Origin: Isoetes taiwanensis
Taxonomy: Eukaryota; Streptophyta; Lycopodiopsida; Isoetales; Isoetaceae
Assembly: GCA_021234155.1 (NCBI GenBank)
Contig: JAJEKV010000059.1
Coordinates: forward strand, 4,402,571-4,466,570
Direction of reading: 5' to 3'
DNA: 64,000 bases
This document shows positions 10,229 to 21,600 of the stretch, in pieces. The notes beneath the pieces were generated by a model that was not told the origin of the DNA, ran no database searches, and saw only the letters and a program-made list of their open reading frames with translations. The position numbers and the translations under genes were made by a program. Each line of letters begins with the position of its first letter. Position 1 is the first letter of the stretch.

Positions 10229-11050
10229 TTACATAGCATACATGTGTAATAAATGTGTTCATTGATGCGTAGCCAACCTACGGTGTCGTGCTGTGATCGT
10301 CTTATTTAACAACCATGACGTGTATTTTTTCCTTCGATGTGGTTTTAACATGACACTCACGAAAAAATTCGTTGAGTCCACAAAAACCTCGTGTTTTTTT
10401 TTTGTTCAAACATGACCGTGTTGATAAATAAGACGCTCGGTCGTGCCGCGTCATTTTTCTGCGAATCATGCAGGCAGGGCCATGAGGGGAGCCAATATTA
10501 GCACCCGAAACTTTTAGATGGAAGGCATGAACACCTATATTTCCATATTTCAGTGAATGGTTATTTGTGTTGGTTGTGTTTATAAGGCACATCTGAGCTT
10601 GGATGATGGAGTAGTTTCTGACCTTGCGTGTTTGTTACATAATCGTGAAATATGAACGTGTAATTGCCCAGCAATCAATTCAAATAGAGCAAATACGTGA
10701 TAAATTTTGGACGTAGCTCATCCATTGCATTGCATTGTTTGTATACTCAGTTTCTAACTTAATGTCATTAATTATTGCTAGGATTTTTTTCCATTAAAAA
10801 AATCAGTGGTAAGTGCAAAGTCGCTGGACTCAAACCGCAGCATTTATTGTTGCAGGCAAATTTCCCTACGTTGATTTTTTCCACCACACTAGGAATTTTT
10901 TGTCTGAAGGAATGTTACAGTCTACAGATCTGCAGTAATGTTACATATCTGCAATAATGCTACATTTTACGGCTAATGCAGCATGTGATGTTCCATGGAC
11001 ATTTCCATTGACAGAATCACAGAGTTGTCGTTTGTTATTCCTGTTATCTC
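10229..11050. other. No gene seen; downstream flank of kinase
   Basis: Non-coding AT-rich DNA. CGTCTTATTTA near 10300 and TAAATAAGACG near 10425 form a weak inverted pair about 115 bp apart. The last 150 bp before the kinase stop contain repeated CTGCAGTAATGTTACA-like words. Confidence 0.4.
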
Positions 11051-11053
11051 CTC

Positions 11054-12652
11054 TTACCTTGGATCTATATTTGATTCGAAATCCAATGTAGAAGAACCTG
11101 CTGCAAAAGAGGATTTGGATTCAAGCAGTTTTATAAAGTTTTCACGTGTCTGAGCGCTTATATTTCGGTGGAACCCATGGCGAGTTTTGATCTCTGGAAT
11201 TGGGGCTTTGCCTTCTAACATTTGCACAACCATTGACATGTTTGGCCTATCATCAACTTCATGTTGAACGCATAGACAGGCCACTTCAACTAATCTTTTT
11301 GCCTCTTCCAAATCAAATGAATCCCCAAAATTTTTAACCAGTAGACTGCGCAAAAAGTTTGTCTCACTTAGCCTGAACATGGTGCCACTTTCTTGTAGAA
11401 TGTTTTGAGTGTTCCATCCAATTATCTCTAGTAAAACAACCCCAAAGCTGAAGACATCTGCCTTGACATTAATGGCACCTTGTGTGAACCATTCAGGTGC
11501 CAGATACCCGCGGGTTCCTCTTACCATTGTCATCACAAAACTCTGGCCCCTGTCGATGAATCTAGACAAACCAAAATCATTAACCTTTGCTTCAAAATTA
11601 TGGTCAAGAAGTATGTTTTGAGGCTTCACATCAAGATGCACAATTCTTTCAGAGCATTCCTCATGCAAGTAAGCCATGCCTTTAGCTGCTCCCATTGCAA
11701 TATTTAGTCTAGTCTGCCAGTTCAAATCAGCTGATTTCTTACCAAATATCCACTGGTCTAAAGAACCATTCATCATATATTCATAGACTAATGCTCTCTT
11801 TCGTCTTTCAGCACAAAAACCAACTAACTGTACCAGGTTAAAGTGGTGAACCTTGCTGAGAATTGACACCTCTGCATAGAATTCCTTTGGATTTTGAGTC
11901 AAACCATCAAGCTTCTTCACTGCAACAAAGTTTCCATTTGGCAGTCTTCCTTTGTACACCGTGCCAAAGCCTCCCCTGCCCAGCTCCTCTTTGAATTCGT
12001 CTGTAATCTCCTCAAGTTCCTGGTAAGAAAACCTCTTTAATGTTGCTTCTGAGATGCAGGACTCTAAAATACTGTCTTCCTCCTCAGAATCTGAATTCTG
12101 TATCTTTTTCTTTAGCCAACATGCTATGAGCGCTGCTAAAGCAAGGAAAAATCCAAGGACAACAGAGATAGATATAACAACTTTCAGTTGCGAAGAGTTA
12201 GAATGCGGAAATGGAGTAATTGAGATATTCTGGCACATCCGAAAAAAGACATAATGGCTACTGTTATTGGTTTTCTTCAGACTACTTACCTGACTATAGA
12301 GAAAACAGCTATCGGTAATGAAGAACCCTGTCTGACAAGATTTATTCCGCAAACATGCGTCTTTACAATCTTGTAAGCTAGTGACATTGATCTCAGGCAT
12401 GATATGTTGATTGGCAAAATAATCAATTCCTGCAATAGGCTTGGTCAAACTACGATTACTACAAGAACTTGTATACAAGAACCTGAGGCTCTTGTTCCTT
12501 GCAACCAGCTGCATGATTGGACTGATCTGCGTATGTGAAATCGCTAGAATATGTACAGCTGCAGGAGCCATTGATGCACAAGCCATAGGAACCACAAACT
12601 GTGGGCAAGTCGCAATCTTCGAAAACTCCCTTTCTAGGTGCCCACTTAGTTG
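11054..12652 (-). pseudogene. G-type lectin receptor-like kinase (SD2-5-like), 5' truncated, one frame break
   Basis: The minus strand encodes, from the 5' side, an S-locus/EGF-like segment (FEDCDLPTVCGSYGLC, GSCSC, ...AAGC), a PAN/apple-like Cys region (YFANQHI, DCKDACLRNKSCQ), a membrane span (VVISISVVLGFFLALAALIA) and a full protein kinase domain. Kinase landmarks are complete: GRGGFGTVYKG, VAVKK, HLDVKPQN (catalytic Asp), DFG, GTRGYLAPEW and DDRPNM. The EGF-like part and the rest are in different frames, with the break near 12475-12490 at CCTCAGGTTC. One extra G there would explain it, and this is a CAG site. The N-terminal B-lectin domains and signal peptide are missing; coding stops at a GC-rich island near 12660. 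The GTG at 12595 is not a real start. The stop sits in AAG|GTAAGA, a strong donor, so a further exon is possible. Such proteins are plasma-membrane receptor kinases. Confidence 0.85.
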
Positions 12653-12659
12653 CAGTTAA

Positions 12660-13212
12660 TTGGCGCCCACTTTATTGGCTCCCGAAACCAAGTTCGCGAA
12701 CCAAGTGGGTTCGCCCAGGCGAACCCGGAAAATTCGCCTGGGCGAACCCAAGAAGTTTGCCGGGCCGACTCGGCGGGAGCTCGGCAGCGGGGTCGGGCGC
12801 GGGTTCTTCCTATCGGTTCGCCGGGCTTAACCCAACCCCGGGTTAGTTGCGTAAAAGCTGGGCGTGTGTGGGCGAGGGGCTTGAGTACGGGCGGTAAGAG
12901 CCTGGCTGTGGTTCGCCCGGGCGAACCCCGGGCCGGAGTGGCGCTGCGCAGGGTGGGCCGGGGGGTACGGGCGGGCGCGTAAGCTACAGACGTGGCTCGC
13001 CACTCCGATTCGGCCTCGGGCGAACCCTGGGGGTGGCCGCACCCACCGACGCATTCTCGACGCTTCACAGATGGGGTCCGCCACCTGTGATTCGGCCGGG
13101 CAACCCTCGTGGGGTGGCAGGGGCACCCATCGACGCCTCGGCCAATGCCGCAGACGAATCTCCGTAGGGGGTTCGCTGATGATGACATAACCACGCCATG
13201 ACAGGGCTCATG
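12660..13212. repeat. GC-rich island with palindromic GGTTCGCCCGGGCGAACC motifs
   Basis: This 0.55-kb block is far richer in GC than anything around it. It contains a perfect 18-bp palindrome GGTTCGCCCGGGCGAACC (12910-12927) and close variants at 12707-12726, 12731-12748, 12817-12835 and 13020-13027. Two related blocks (about 13003-13050 and 13083-13136, each with GATTCGGCC...GGGTGGC...GCACCCA.CGACGC) form an imperfect tandem pair. Long open frames on both strands here are due to base composition. It lies exactly between the broken 5' end of the kinase and the first array unit. Confidence 0.75.
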
Positions 13213-16212
13213 TTAACCGGACAACATGATGACTTTGATTAAATTGCAACAACAAAATAACATGATGAGCACAACTACAAAACAATATTACAATTGAACG
13301 CCATGCTCAATACCACCAAGAAGTAAATCTTCGTTCGATCGATGTCCTCGGCGTCCCAATAGTTGGGTTCCAAATCATGCCCAAAGAACGCCGGGCAAAC
13401 AAGTATTACTAGTTTCCTTTAAATTTAAGTTTTGAATCATGTGTTAAAAGGGCCATCAATAATTCACACGGGAGACAATAATACAAAAGCAACTCAAGGA
13501 CGAAGAAGTGAATATACTCGATTTTTGTGTGATGTCCGGTTGCTCGTGTGAAATTATTTCATATAAATTTTGTTCTCGCTTTTTGTATGAAGAGTAGATT
13601 AGATGCCTCAAGATTAACCTCCCAATTATGGGCGAAGCAGGTTGGCATGTGTGTGAAGAAGATTAGATTAGTGACTTTTGAATAAATAATCATACATCCT
13701 TTTTGCCCCTTTTTTTTTTCAATCCTATTTTTTTCAGGTTCGCTTCGCTTGAAGTCGACATGTATGGACTTTTTAGTTTTCTTCCGATGCAAGCAAATGG
13801 ACTTACCGGATTAGATAAGGACAAAACTTGGATGGTAGACACAAGCGGACCACGCTTTTACGTTGTAACGACCACGGTAGTGGCGATTTTGCTCATGTGA
13901 CCAATATCAGCGCCCGGAGCTACTAATTACGGCAACTAAGAATATTGAAGGCATTCATCCTGATGTGTTTTTTCTGCAACTAAGAAATGAATAGAACTCC
14001 ACGCCAAGTTATGAAGTCGGAATCACGGGGAAGCGAGAAGATCTTTGGCGATGGCAATGCGGGGATGCGGAAGATGGCGCCTCCGGCTTGCTTTGTCTTA
14101 ATCCGAAGTTGGGAATCATCCTATTCTTTTCGCTTATTGTAAATGCGACTTTTTGGCGCGGTTCCATATTTTTGGTGCTACTTCCTAGCATCCAAAAATA
14201 CTTCAAAAATAGTTATCACAAAATACTTCAATCGTAAGGTTCTGATATGTTGCTACAATCAATCTACATTTGCTCATGTTGAATCGAAAAACAAAAAAAC
14301 AGAACATTTTGTTTGATAAATCATTGACAAATTTTAGAATGCTTGCGCTGCTATATTGTATGTTAGTTTTATTTGGGTAGAAAGTTAGAGCAAAATCGCA
14401 ACATGCCTGTGATGGATCAAATGCATCAATACAGGCACTGCCATTCTATAACAAAACCACGGCGATTGGTGACAGAGTGAAGGATCCATTTCGGGCTAAT
14501 CGTGGAGGAGAAAATAACCCAGTTGATGAATGGTGCAGCGGCGATAGCCAGATTGGGCATATCGAGCAATTTGGCAATTTGGCAAAGCAAACCGAAGAAT
14601 TGACATGATATATACACATGCCTGATTCCTACATCCATTGACCTGATTCCCACATCTAGCTCAGCATAGAGCCCAAATTGGCTTGATACCGCATCCAACT
14701 CTAGTGGCCTGATTTCCAGCGTATCTTCAAAATTATTTTGTTGGCAGAAACATTATGTATCGACCTGATATTGCATCCAGTTCCACTGGCCTGATTCCCA
14801 CATCCAGCTCTAAAAATTGGTCCAGTGTGAGCTCCATAAATCAACAAGTGTGAAGGGTGTAGTTTTATCCCACCCAACTGGGTCCACCCAAGCGGACCCA
14901 TGGGTTTAATGGTTCACTGCTCTAAATTCATTTCGTTAGAAGCAGGTAACATAGTATCCATAACCAAATGCAAAGCTAGGATATGGGCATATAGATGATG
15001 GTGCTACAAAGAGTATCTTGGCTGGATAAGGGTCAGTTCTGTTCTGGTAGAAGAAGATCTATTTAGAAACAGATCTGGCAAACACGGGGCTTAATAGGCT
15101 TTAGGAACAGGGTTGAACTGGCTGCTTAAGGCTATGGCGACCATTTTTGCTTTGCCCATATAGTTTCTGCTCTAGGAGGGCAATATATATTTTATCCTCA
15201 ACTTACGTCCGACCAAGACAATTGTTCTCCTACTTTGTGTTTCACTACTTATGTCATCATGCTAAGACTTCTGGTGGTTAAGCATGCCTACTTCCTTCAC
15301 CGTCCCTTTGCCGCTACACAGTTTGTATTATAACTATATTGGTTTTGATTCACTTCAGTATCTACTACACTAATTATAATACTTATATCTCAAAATTGTG
15401 AGCAAACATGGTACATATTAAAATAAACCCATATATGCAAGGAAATTAAAAATGAAGCACTTGGAAAGATCAAATCTCAAATCCAAGTATTTCAAATAAA
15501 TGTCACAGCTATCATAACTACTTTTGACGTTTTGTCCTTTAAATTATGTTTTGAATCATGTGTTGAAAAGGGCCACCAATAATTGACACATCATTTTTTG
15601 TCCATGTGCAAAAATCATCTAGGCAATATTTATAACTAGTTTGAAGACTTGCCAACAATTTGTGACTTTATAAAAACTCCACAGTGTCAACCATAGTCTC
15701 ATTTGCAAATGCACAATTAATGGCAACAACTTATGTCTTTACAATAGCTCCACACAATGACTCACATTTACAAATGCATAATTAATAGCGAATAACTTAT
15801 GTCTTTACAAGAACAACAACTATATAATGTTTTGTAGACACGACCTTGTCAAAGTCTTCTGGTGTGCCTTTGTGCCACCACGCAATGGACACATATGTTT
15901 GACATAAATGGCCACAAGGACAGTATTTTACGATCAAGACAATTGTTCTTCCGCGTTGTGCTTCATTACATATGTCATCATGCTAAGACTTCTGATGGTT
16001 AAGCATGCCTACTTCCCTCACCCGCCCTTTCCCACTACATACTTTGTACTCCAACTATATTGGGTTTCATTGACTCCCATATTTATTACACTATTTATAA
16101 TATGTATGGCTCAAAATTGTGAGCAAACCTAGTACATGTTAAGGTAAACTCGTATATGCAAGGAAGTTAAAACTAAAGCAGTTGGAATAATCAAATCTCA
16201 AAATTGGGCGGT
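13213..16212. repeat. Tandem array unit 0 (3' part only)
   Basis: The sequence starts within the unit at ACAACATGATGACTTTGATT and continues to the unit end TCAAAATTGGGCGGT, matching 29131-32843 of unit 1 in order. One of the nested 0.65-kb subrepeats is missing: the second subrepeat here (15915-16205) begins like the second and ends like the third subrepeat of unit 1. CACTA is inserted at its last base. No gene is supported; the BASS fragment lies in the part of the unit that is absent here. Confidence 0.9.
16210..16212. repeat. CACTA target-site duplication, left (GGT)
   Basis: GGT precedes CACTAC and is repeated right after the other end (26562-26564). A 3-bp duplication is diagnostic for CACTA elements. 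Confidence 0.92.
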
Positions 16213-16223
16213 CACTACAAGAG
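16213..16223 (+). repeat. CACTA left terminal inverted repeat
   Basis: CACTACAAGAG; the inverse is at 26551-26561. Confidence 0.95.
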
Positions 16224-16640
16224 GATGGGGGGTATAGTGTCAACCTTTGTGACAAGCCGCAGATCTTGTGTCAATTTTGTGTCAAATGCTACTATCTTGA
16301 CACAAACTGCTTGTGTTGTGTCAAAAATGTGTCTAATGCGCAGCGTCAAATATTTCGTCGAAGAAATGACTTCCCTTTGTCAAAATTTTAGCACTATTTG
16401 AGCAAGTTATTACAACAACTTATGTACAATATTATAGCTAAGTTATGACAATCTTTTCTTAAAACTTATAACAAAATGTTATCCAAAATTTCATCTAATA
16501 TTTCAACGAAATTTTGTGGAGCATTTGTCAACTTTATATCTCAATTTAAGTGGGTTGTTGCAACATCTTTTAAGCAATATTATAACTAAGTCAATACAAC
16601 GCTTGCCCAATACTTTCATACGTCATTAAGCCTATTTACT
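16224..16640. repeat. CACTA left subterminal repeats
   Basis: TGTGTCAA/TTGACACA-type words occur again and again (GTGTCAACC, TTGTGTCAATTTTGTGTCAAATG, TTGACACAAAC, TTGTGTCAAAAATGTG, TTGTCAAAA). Such subterminal arrays bind the element-encoded accessory protein in known CACTA systems. Confidence 0.75.
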
Positions 16641-17139
16641 TGGAATAATCCAAGAATGATCTGAATACCCAAGAACTAGTCAGACGAAGGAAAATATGTA
16701 ATGGTAATGAGTACCTGGCAAAATGAAGAAGGGAGCAAAGCGATAAAGAAGATAAGACAAATGCTCAACATAAAATTATGTGTACCATAGTAGTTATAGC
16801 AATAAGATTAACAATGCTGATTAATCATATGATACATGCTCACTCAGATCATGCTCAATGTCCTCTATCTCATCATCATCTAGATATAAATGAAGAGCCA
16901 AACCTCTAATTGCTTCAGAATGATCATGTACATGTCCGGTAATCTCTTCATCTTCAATATAATCCTCATCATGACCAGGAATGGCTATTGGCGAATTACA
17001 TGGAGACCGGAGCAGATAAGTTGTTTCTTTATCAACCTCCTGTGTAAGTGCCAATGGTGAATCTAAAGGAACATGTTCATCGGTATCATCCTCCAGCAAA
17101 CCTTCTCCTAAATACACGCCCTCCTTTTCAAAGTTGATG

Positions 17140-17400
17140 CCAATATCTTCCAATTCTCCTTCTTCTGCGTCATGCAACAATGGGTCATCAACATCATTAG
17201 ATATACCCAGAACACCCTTGTAACTACCACCACCGTCATCATCACCATCACAACCTCTATTACCATCATCAAAATCATCAACAGCAGTAGCATCAGCATG
17301 AACGTCACCACCACCACCACCATCGTCATCAAAATCATCATCAGCATCAACCTGAACGTCCTGAGAGAGTTCTTCCATATTATTTTCAGTTGAAGATAAA
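17140..17400 (-). repeat. Asp/Gly-rich low-complexity coding stretch
   Basis: Degenerate GAT/GAC/GGT triplets encode runs such as DDDFDDDGGGGGD. They make spurious open frames in the other readings. Confidence 0.8.
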
Positions 17401-17963
17401 GCAATTACACGTCGAGCCCTTGGTTGACAATGTACGACAATCCACCAGTTTGTATCATTAGGATTCTCATGGACAAATATCTGCTCAACCTGACTTGGAA
17501 AAACAAAAGGTTCTTTCATCTCAGGCAATACCTTCGAAGAATCAACTTCTGGAAATCCTGATGGATGAGTCCTAACTGTCTTGCCACGACCTCTGTATAT
17601 AACTTTGAACCATCGTTCCTTCAAAACATTTACATGAAAGCTACGATAATCCAACTCAATAATGTCTGTCAAAATTCCCATGTAATTTAGACTACTCTCC
17701 AGAAGGTTTTGATCCCTGTTGCTAGATTGACTTTTTTGTTCAAATTCTGAGCTGATCCCTGAATCAAATGTAACCCTACACTTATCAACACAGTTGATGC
17801 GAAAATGCTGCCCGTATGCCCACATTGAAGTATAGAATCGCGCCTAGAACAAAATAGTAATAATGAGTAATATGGTATAATGAGAATGAAACTTAGAAAC
17901 AAAGATTTATAATACCTTCCTATTACAACCAAGGGCAAGCTCATAATCATCATCTGGAATAAT

Positions 17964-18284
17964 GGGTAAAAGCATGTTAGGGTGTCCCTTAAAAAGTATT
18001 ATTTAGTGACCAAAAAGGTACCTAAAAAGGTACCCAGGACTGGGTACTGGGTACCTGTGTAATATCTCAATAAAAGGTACATTCTAGGACTTTTATATAT
18101 ATTTTGATCTCCGGTAGCATTATCCTTATCTTAACTTTCAATATTAATGTGTCCTTGACTTTTATTTTGAACTTTTGTACTAGTTTTAATGAAAATAAAA
18201 ATGAGAAAGTACCCAGTTCTGAAGTACCTAGTGTATGTACTTTTGCAGGTTCCAAAAGTGGTACACCCTAACATGCTTTTACCC
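17964..18284. mobile_element. MITE inserted in the CACTA transposase exon
   Basis: The ends GGGTAAAAGCATGTTAGGGTGT and its exact inverse ACACCCTAACATGCTTTTACCC form 22-bp perfect inverted repeats. AAT flanks both sides (17961-17963 and 18285-18287). Taking out the 321-bp element and one AAT rejoins the transposase codons D-C-G-H-I-I-P-D-D-D-Y in frame. The interior holds pairs of GGGTACCTG/AGTACCCAG-like words. It has no coding capacity. Confidence 0.93.
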
Positions 18285-19256
18285 AATGTGACCACAATCT
18301 CTAGCTTCGTCCATACGAGCCAACAACCATGCATTATCCATAACATCAGGAGTGGTTTGTCCTATTGATCGTCCTATTGACCTTCTTCGTGCATCCTCCT
18401 TAGCGGTTTCATGCAAGTCCCTCCATGGTTGTAAACTTGCAGTATTATTAAGAACAAATGTGTTTACCGCAAGAAACATGTCATCACGCAGACTCCGTTC
18501 TACTCCATTACCTTGTAATACTTTTGATGTAATCTCTTTAGGTTCTTCTTTCTCCCATAATTTAGGACCATTAGGATGGCATGCGATAGTGGCATCATTT
18601 AGATAAAACAATGTTTCTTGTACAAGATGGCCTTCAGCCATGCAACCCTCTGGTTTTGCCATTTGACGCACAAAATTTTTGAGCACCTTCATGTAACGCT
18701 CCAGAAAAAACATCCATCTGCTAGGAGCAGGCCCTGCCAACCTTATCTCATTTGGAATGTGTATCAATAGATGGACCTGTATATATAAATAAGCACATTA
18801 TTATTGTAATTAAAGTTGCTAGAACTAGAACTATATAATTCTATGAAATTTGTTTAGAAGTACCTGTAGATCAAAAAAACTGGTGGGAAATTCTTTTTCA
18901 ATGTCGCAAAGCAGTATGATCACTTCCTCCTCCACTTTTGATATCTCAGCCACTTCAATCTCTTTGGCGGAAACCCATCTTGCAAATTTCCCCAGTCGAA
19001 ATATTATGCTCCTTACTTGTGGGGTCAAGAAGTCCCCTATCACACATGGAAGTATATGCTGCAAAGTTTATGTACTATCAATGCATATATCACAATATAA
19101 TTTATCACAAGAAACAAAAGTACAAGACTCAAAGTATACCTGAAGAAACTTGTGCCAATCATGTGTCTAAAAATGCATGGTAATTTTTTGCAGGCTTCAT
19201 TCGGAATGAGCCATAAAACAATATCCAATAGCGCAATCCTGTATTAATCAGCTGGT

Positions 19257-19765
19257 AGGATGTAAAAGCCTACCAAACCCGGCCGGAAAATTGCTGTTTT
19301 AGCATAGATAACTTAACCAAACATATCCATATCATACACTATCAAAAAGATCTCGGAGAGAGCTTTCCAACGCAATAAAAATCATCTCAAACAGAGCTCT
19401 GGATCAAAAGTTATGATAAGAAATGTTATTCCGTGAAAACGCACTACATGCGCCCTTCATGTGCCCATTATGCACCACACACACAAAAAAGGGCTTTTGT
19501 TGTGAGCCATTGGTTGTTGACCATTATGCACCACACACACAAAAAAAGAGCTTTTGTTGTGAGCCATTGGTTGTTGACCATTATGCACCACACGCACAAA
19601 AAAAAGGGTTTTTGTTGTGAGCCTTGTTGACCATTGGAAAAAAAAAAGGCTAAAATCAATGGCTCAGAAATGGTGCACTCTAGATGTACGCATTAGTACA
19701 TCCATTTGAATACATCACGAAATCATAGGAAAACCTTAGTGAAAAGCGTACAAAAACACAAAGAA
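19257..19765. mobile_element. Foreign stretch replacing the TNP2 catalytic exons
   Basis: Transposase homology stops after GLQTSGAFGCPSCGTSL (about 19770-19845) and resumes with the DUF4218 5' exon near 19250. In between, the DNA contains a segment GAGAGAGCTTTCCAACGCAATAAAAATCATC, a type of sequence common in plant LTR retrotransposons, and three 57-bp tandem repeats. The central and 3' TNP2 sequence is gone. Ends and target duplication could not be placed. Confidence 0.5.
19464..19640. repeat. Three 57-bp tandem repeats
   Basis: The unit starts CATTATGCACCACACACAC, continues with a run of 6-8 A, then GGGCTTTTGTTGTGAGCCATTGGTTGTTGAC. The third copy is shortened after GAGCC. A-run length differs between copies. 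The open frames across it are repeat by-products. Confidence 0.88.
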
Positions 19766-21600
19766 AACCCCCTGTTATTATGCTACATATGAGGTTAAAC
19801 TAGTCCCACAAGATGGACATCCAAATGCACCACTTGTTTGTAGACCTGCAATGAGAATAAAATGTAAACTGCTAGAATAATAATTGCTATACCTACTATA
19901 TCATACCTGAAGCTTCACAAAGACCTGGATAGTCATGAAGAGTAAAGCATAACATCCCATGAAATGTAAAGTCATGTGGGGTTTTAGAAATGTCGTACAT
20001 ATGCACTCCCTTCCACAGAATTTCAAGTTCTTCTACCAAAGGTTCTAAGTAAACATCCATGTTTTTCACTTTATATTTTCCTGTAATAAAGCATTTCATG
20101 CTTAATACAAAGTATAAAAAAAATTATACACATATACATACCTGGAATGATCAAAGTCAACATGATATGGCCAGGTTTTGTGGCCATCCATGGTGGGATA
20201 TTATAATTTATAACTGCCACAGGCCACACACTATGTGAGGATGACCTAGTCCCCCATGGACAAACACCGTCAATTCCTAATCCGAGCCTAATATTGCGGG
20301 GCTCTAACTTAAAAATAGGCCACTTCTCTTCTATGTGTTTCCATAAGGCTCCATCTGCAGGAATTCTCATTTTTCCATCAGTACTACGATGCCGTGCATG
20401 ATAATCCATGAAATCCGCTAGTGTTGGCGATCGAAAAATACATCGAAGGCGAGGAATAATAGGCATATGACGTACCACCTTTCTTGCCACCTTTATCTTT
20501 CTATTGTCCTCATAACGCGCTTCATTACATTTTGGACATGATTGATGGTTTGCATAATCATTGCGGAACAAGATACAATCATTAACGCATGCATGTAAGA
20601 CATTATACTCTAGTCCAAATGAGCGCAATAGCTCCCTAGCCTCCCTCCTAGATTTTGGGAGGCAATGGCCATCTGGTAATATTTTGTCAAGCAAACTACA
20701 AAAAAAACCAAGTAAACATATATAGGTGGACTTTTATTGACATTCAAATGACTTGCACTTACATACCTGAAAAGTTCAGAGACGCTATTATTGCTCCAAC
20801 CGACTTTGTGTTGAAGATTTAGAATAAGCATGCAGGTGGCAAGGCGAGAAATACGAGCATTTGGGTACAATGGCGTGCTTGCCTCGTCGTGGAGATATGC
20901 TGCTTTTTCCTTACATGAGTTGTCAGCGTCGTCATTTGCATGCGCACCATCATCATTTCCACATCCATTGGTTTCTTCATTTATGGGAAAGAAATCTGTG
21001 ATGGTATTATGAATGGCTTCCTCACCAATGAAAGCACTTTGTGCACCATCCGCTTCATCTGAGGACTACATGAGTGAAAATAAAAAAAGGGATTATAAGT
21101 AACTATAAATAATAACAACAAAAGAAAACAAAATAGATGTAATGTAGATAATAAAGCAAAATTTATAGTATGTAAGCAAATACTTGGTGGAAGATAGCCA
21201 ACATTTACTCCTAAGCGAATATAATAGTAAAAAACTTTGTTTACTATAGGAGCCAACTTACACATTCTTCGTCTTGTTCGAAGTCGTGTCCTTCATCAAG
21301 TTCGCTTGGTCGAGCTTTACAAAGTCCAAAGCTTGCTTCGTGTTGTTGACGAATTCGATAGGAACGACTAGTCTTGCCTTTACATTTGTTGCACCAACAA
21401 GCACCACGTTGGAGATAGAAAGCTATGCTTGGGTCTCGTCTTGCTCGTTTCCTATTTTGTTGACAAGACGAGGACGACGAGGATGATGACTTTGATGAGA
21501 TTCCACGTGCAGCAGCAGAACAAGAAGAAGACGATTTTGCTAAGGCACGACGTGGCAAACAAATGCCCCTCACATTGCCACTAGTCTCAGAGCTCGACAT
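19766..21600 (-). pseudogene. CACTA TNP2 transposase, 5' exons
   Basis: The start is ATG at 21600 (MSSSETSG...). Exon 1 (21262-21600) is Ser-rich with a CWCNKCKGK motif. Exon 2 (20767-21065) ends KVGWSNNSVSELFR. Exon 3 (20142-20696) has LPKSRREARELL, NDCILFRND, CPKCNEARY, IRLGLGIDGVCPWG and SSSHSVWPV. Exon 4 (19907-20090) has MDVYLEPLVEELEILWKGV and FTFHGMLCFTLHDYPGL. Exon 5 (from 19845) has GLQTSGAFGCPSC. All introns have GT/AG ends on this strand. This is the N-terminal half of the TNP2 family, which cuts CACTA ends as a DDE transposase. The downstream catalytic part is lost. Confidence 0.9.

Larger units (their letters stand above)
16821..19256 (-). pseudogene. CACTA transposase 3' part: DUF4218 and DUF4216 domains
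   Basis: Minus-strand exons can be set from splice sites. THDWHKFLQ lies at about 19140-19180. Exon 18864-19058 has FPTSFFDLQ. Exon 18285-18776 has VHLLIHIPNEIRLAGPAPSR, ERYMKVLK and EGCMAEG (DUF4218). Exon 17916-17963 has PDDDYELALGCNRK, and the last exon 16821-17843 has YMGILTDIIELDY, PFVFPSQVEQIFV and NWWIVVHC (DUF4216), followed by a long Asp/Glu-rich tail. A TAG stop replaces the Lys codon before THDWH near 19170, and a MITE sits in the exon at 17964-18284. TNP2-associated domains of this kind follow the catalytic domain in CACTA transposases. Confidence 0.88.

Noticed and set aside
10299-10436. Possible MITE (CGTCTTATTTA and TAAATAAGACG)
   Set aside because: Only 11 bp pair, the rest of the arms differ, and no target duplication is visible.
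12593-12595. GTG start for the 513-codon kinase frame
   Set aside because: It lies inside the EGF-like coding sequence in a different frame, and family members have several hundred residues upstream.
12646-13194. Long open frames on both strands (182 and 110 codons)
   Set aside because: The block is GC-rich and palindromic, so stops are rare in all frames. The products are Arg/Pro/Gly-rich without domains.
17108-17404. Plus-strand and second minus-strand frames over the Asp-rich tract
   Set aside because: They are shadows of the GAT/ATC triplet tract coding for the acidic tail of the DUF4216 exon (Met/Val/Leu-rich or Ile/Thr-rich translations).
19464-19640. Possible CRISPR-like array
   Set aside because: The three repeats are contiguous, with no spacers, and lie in a plant transposon.
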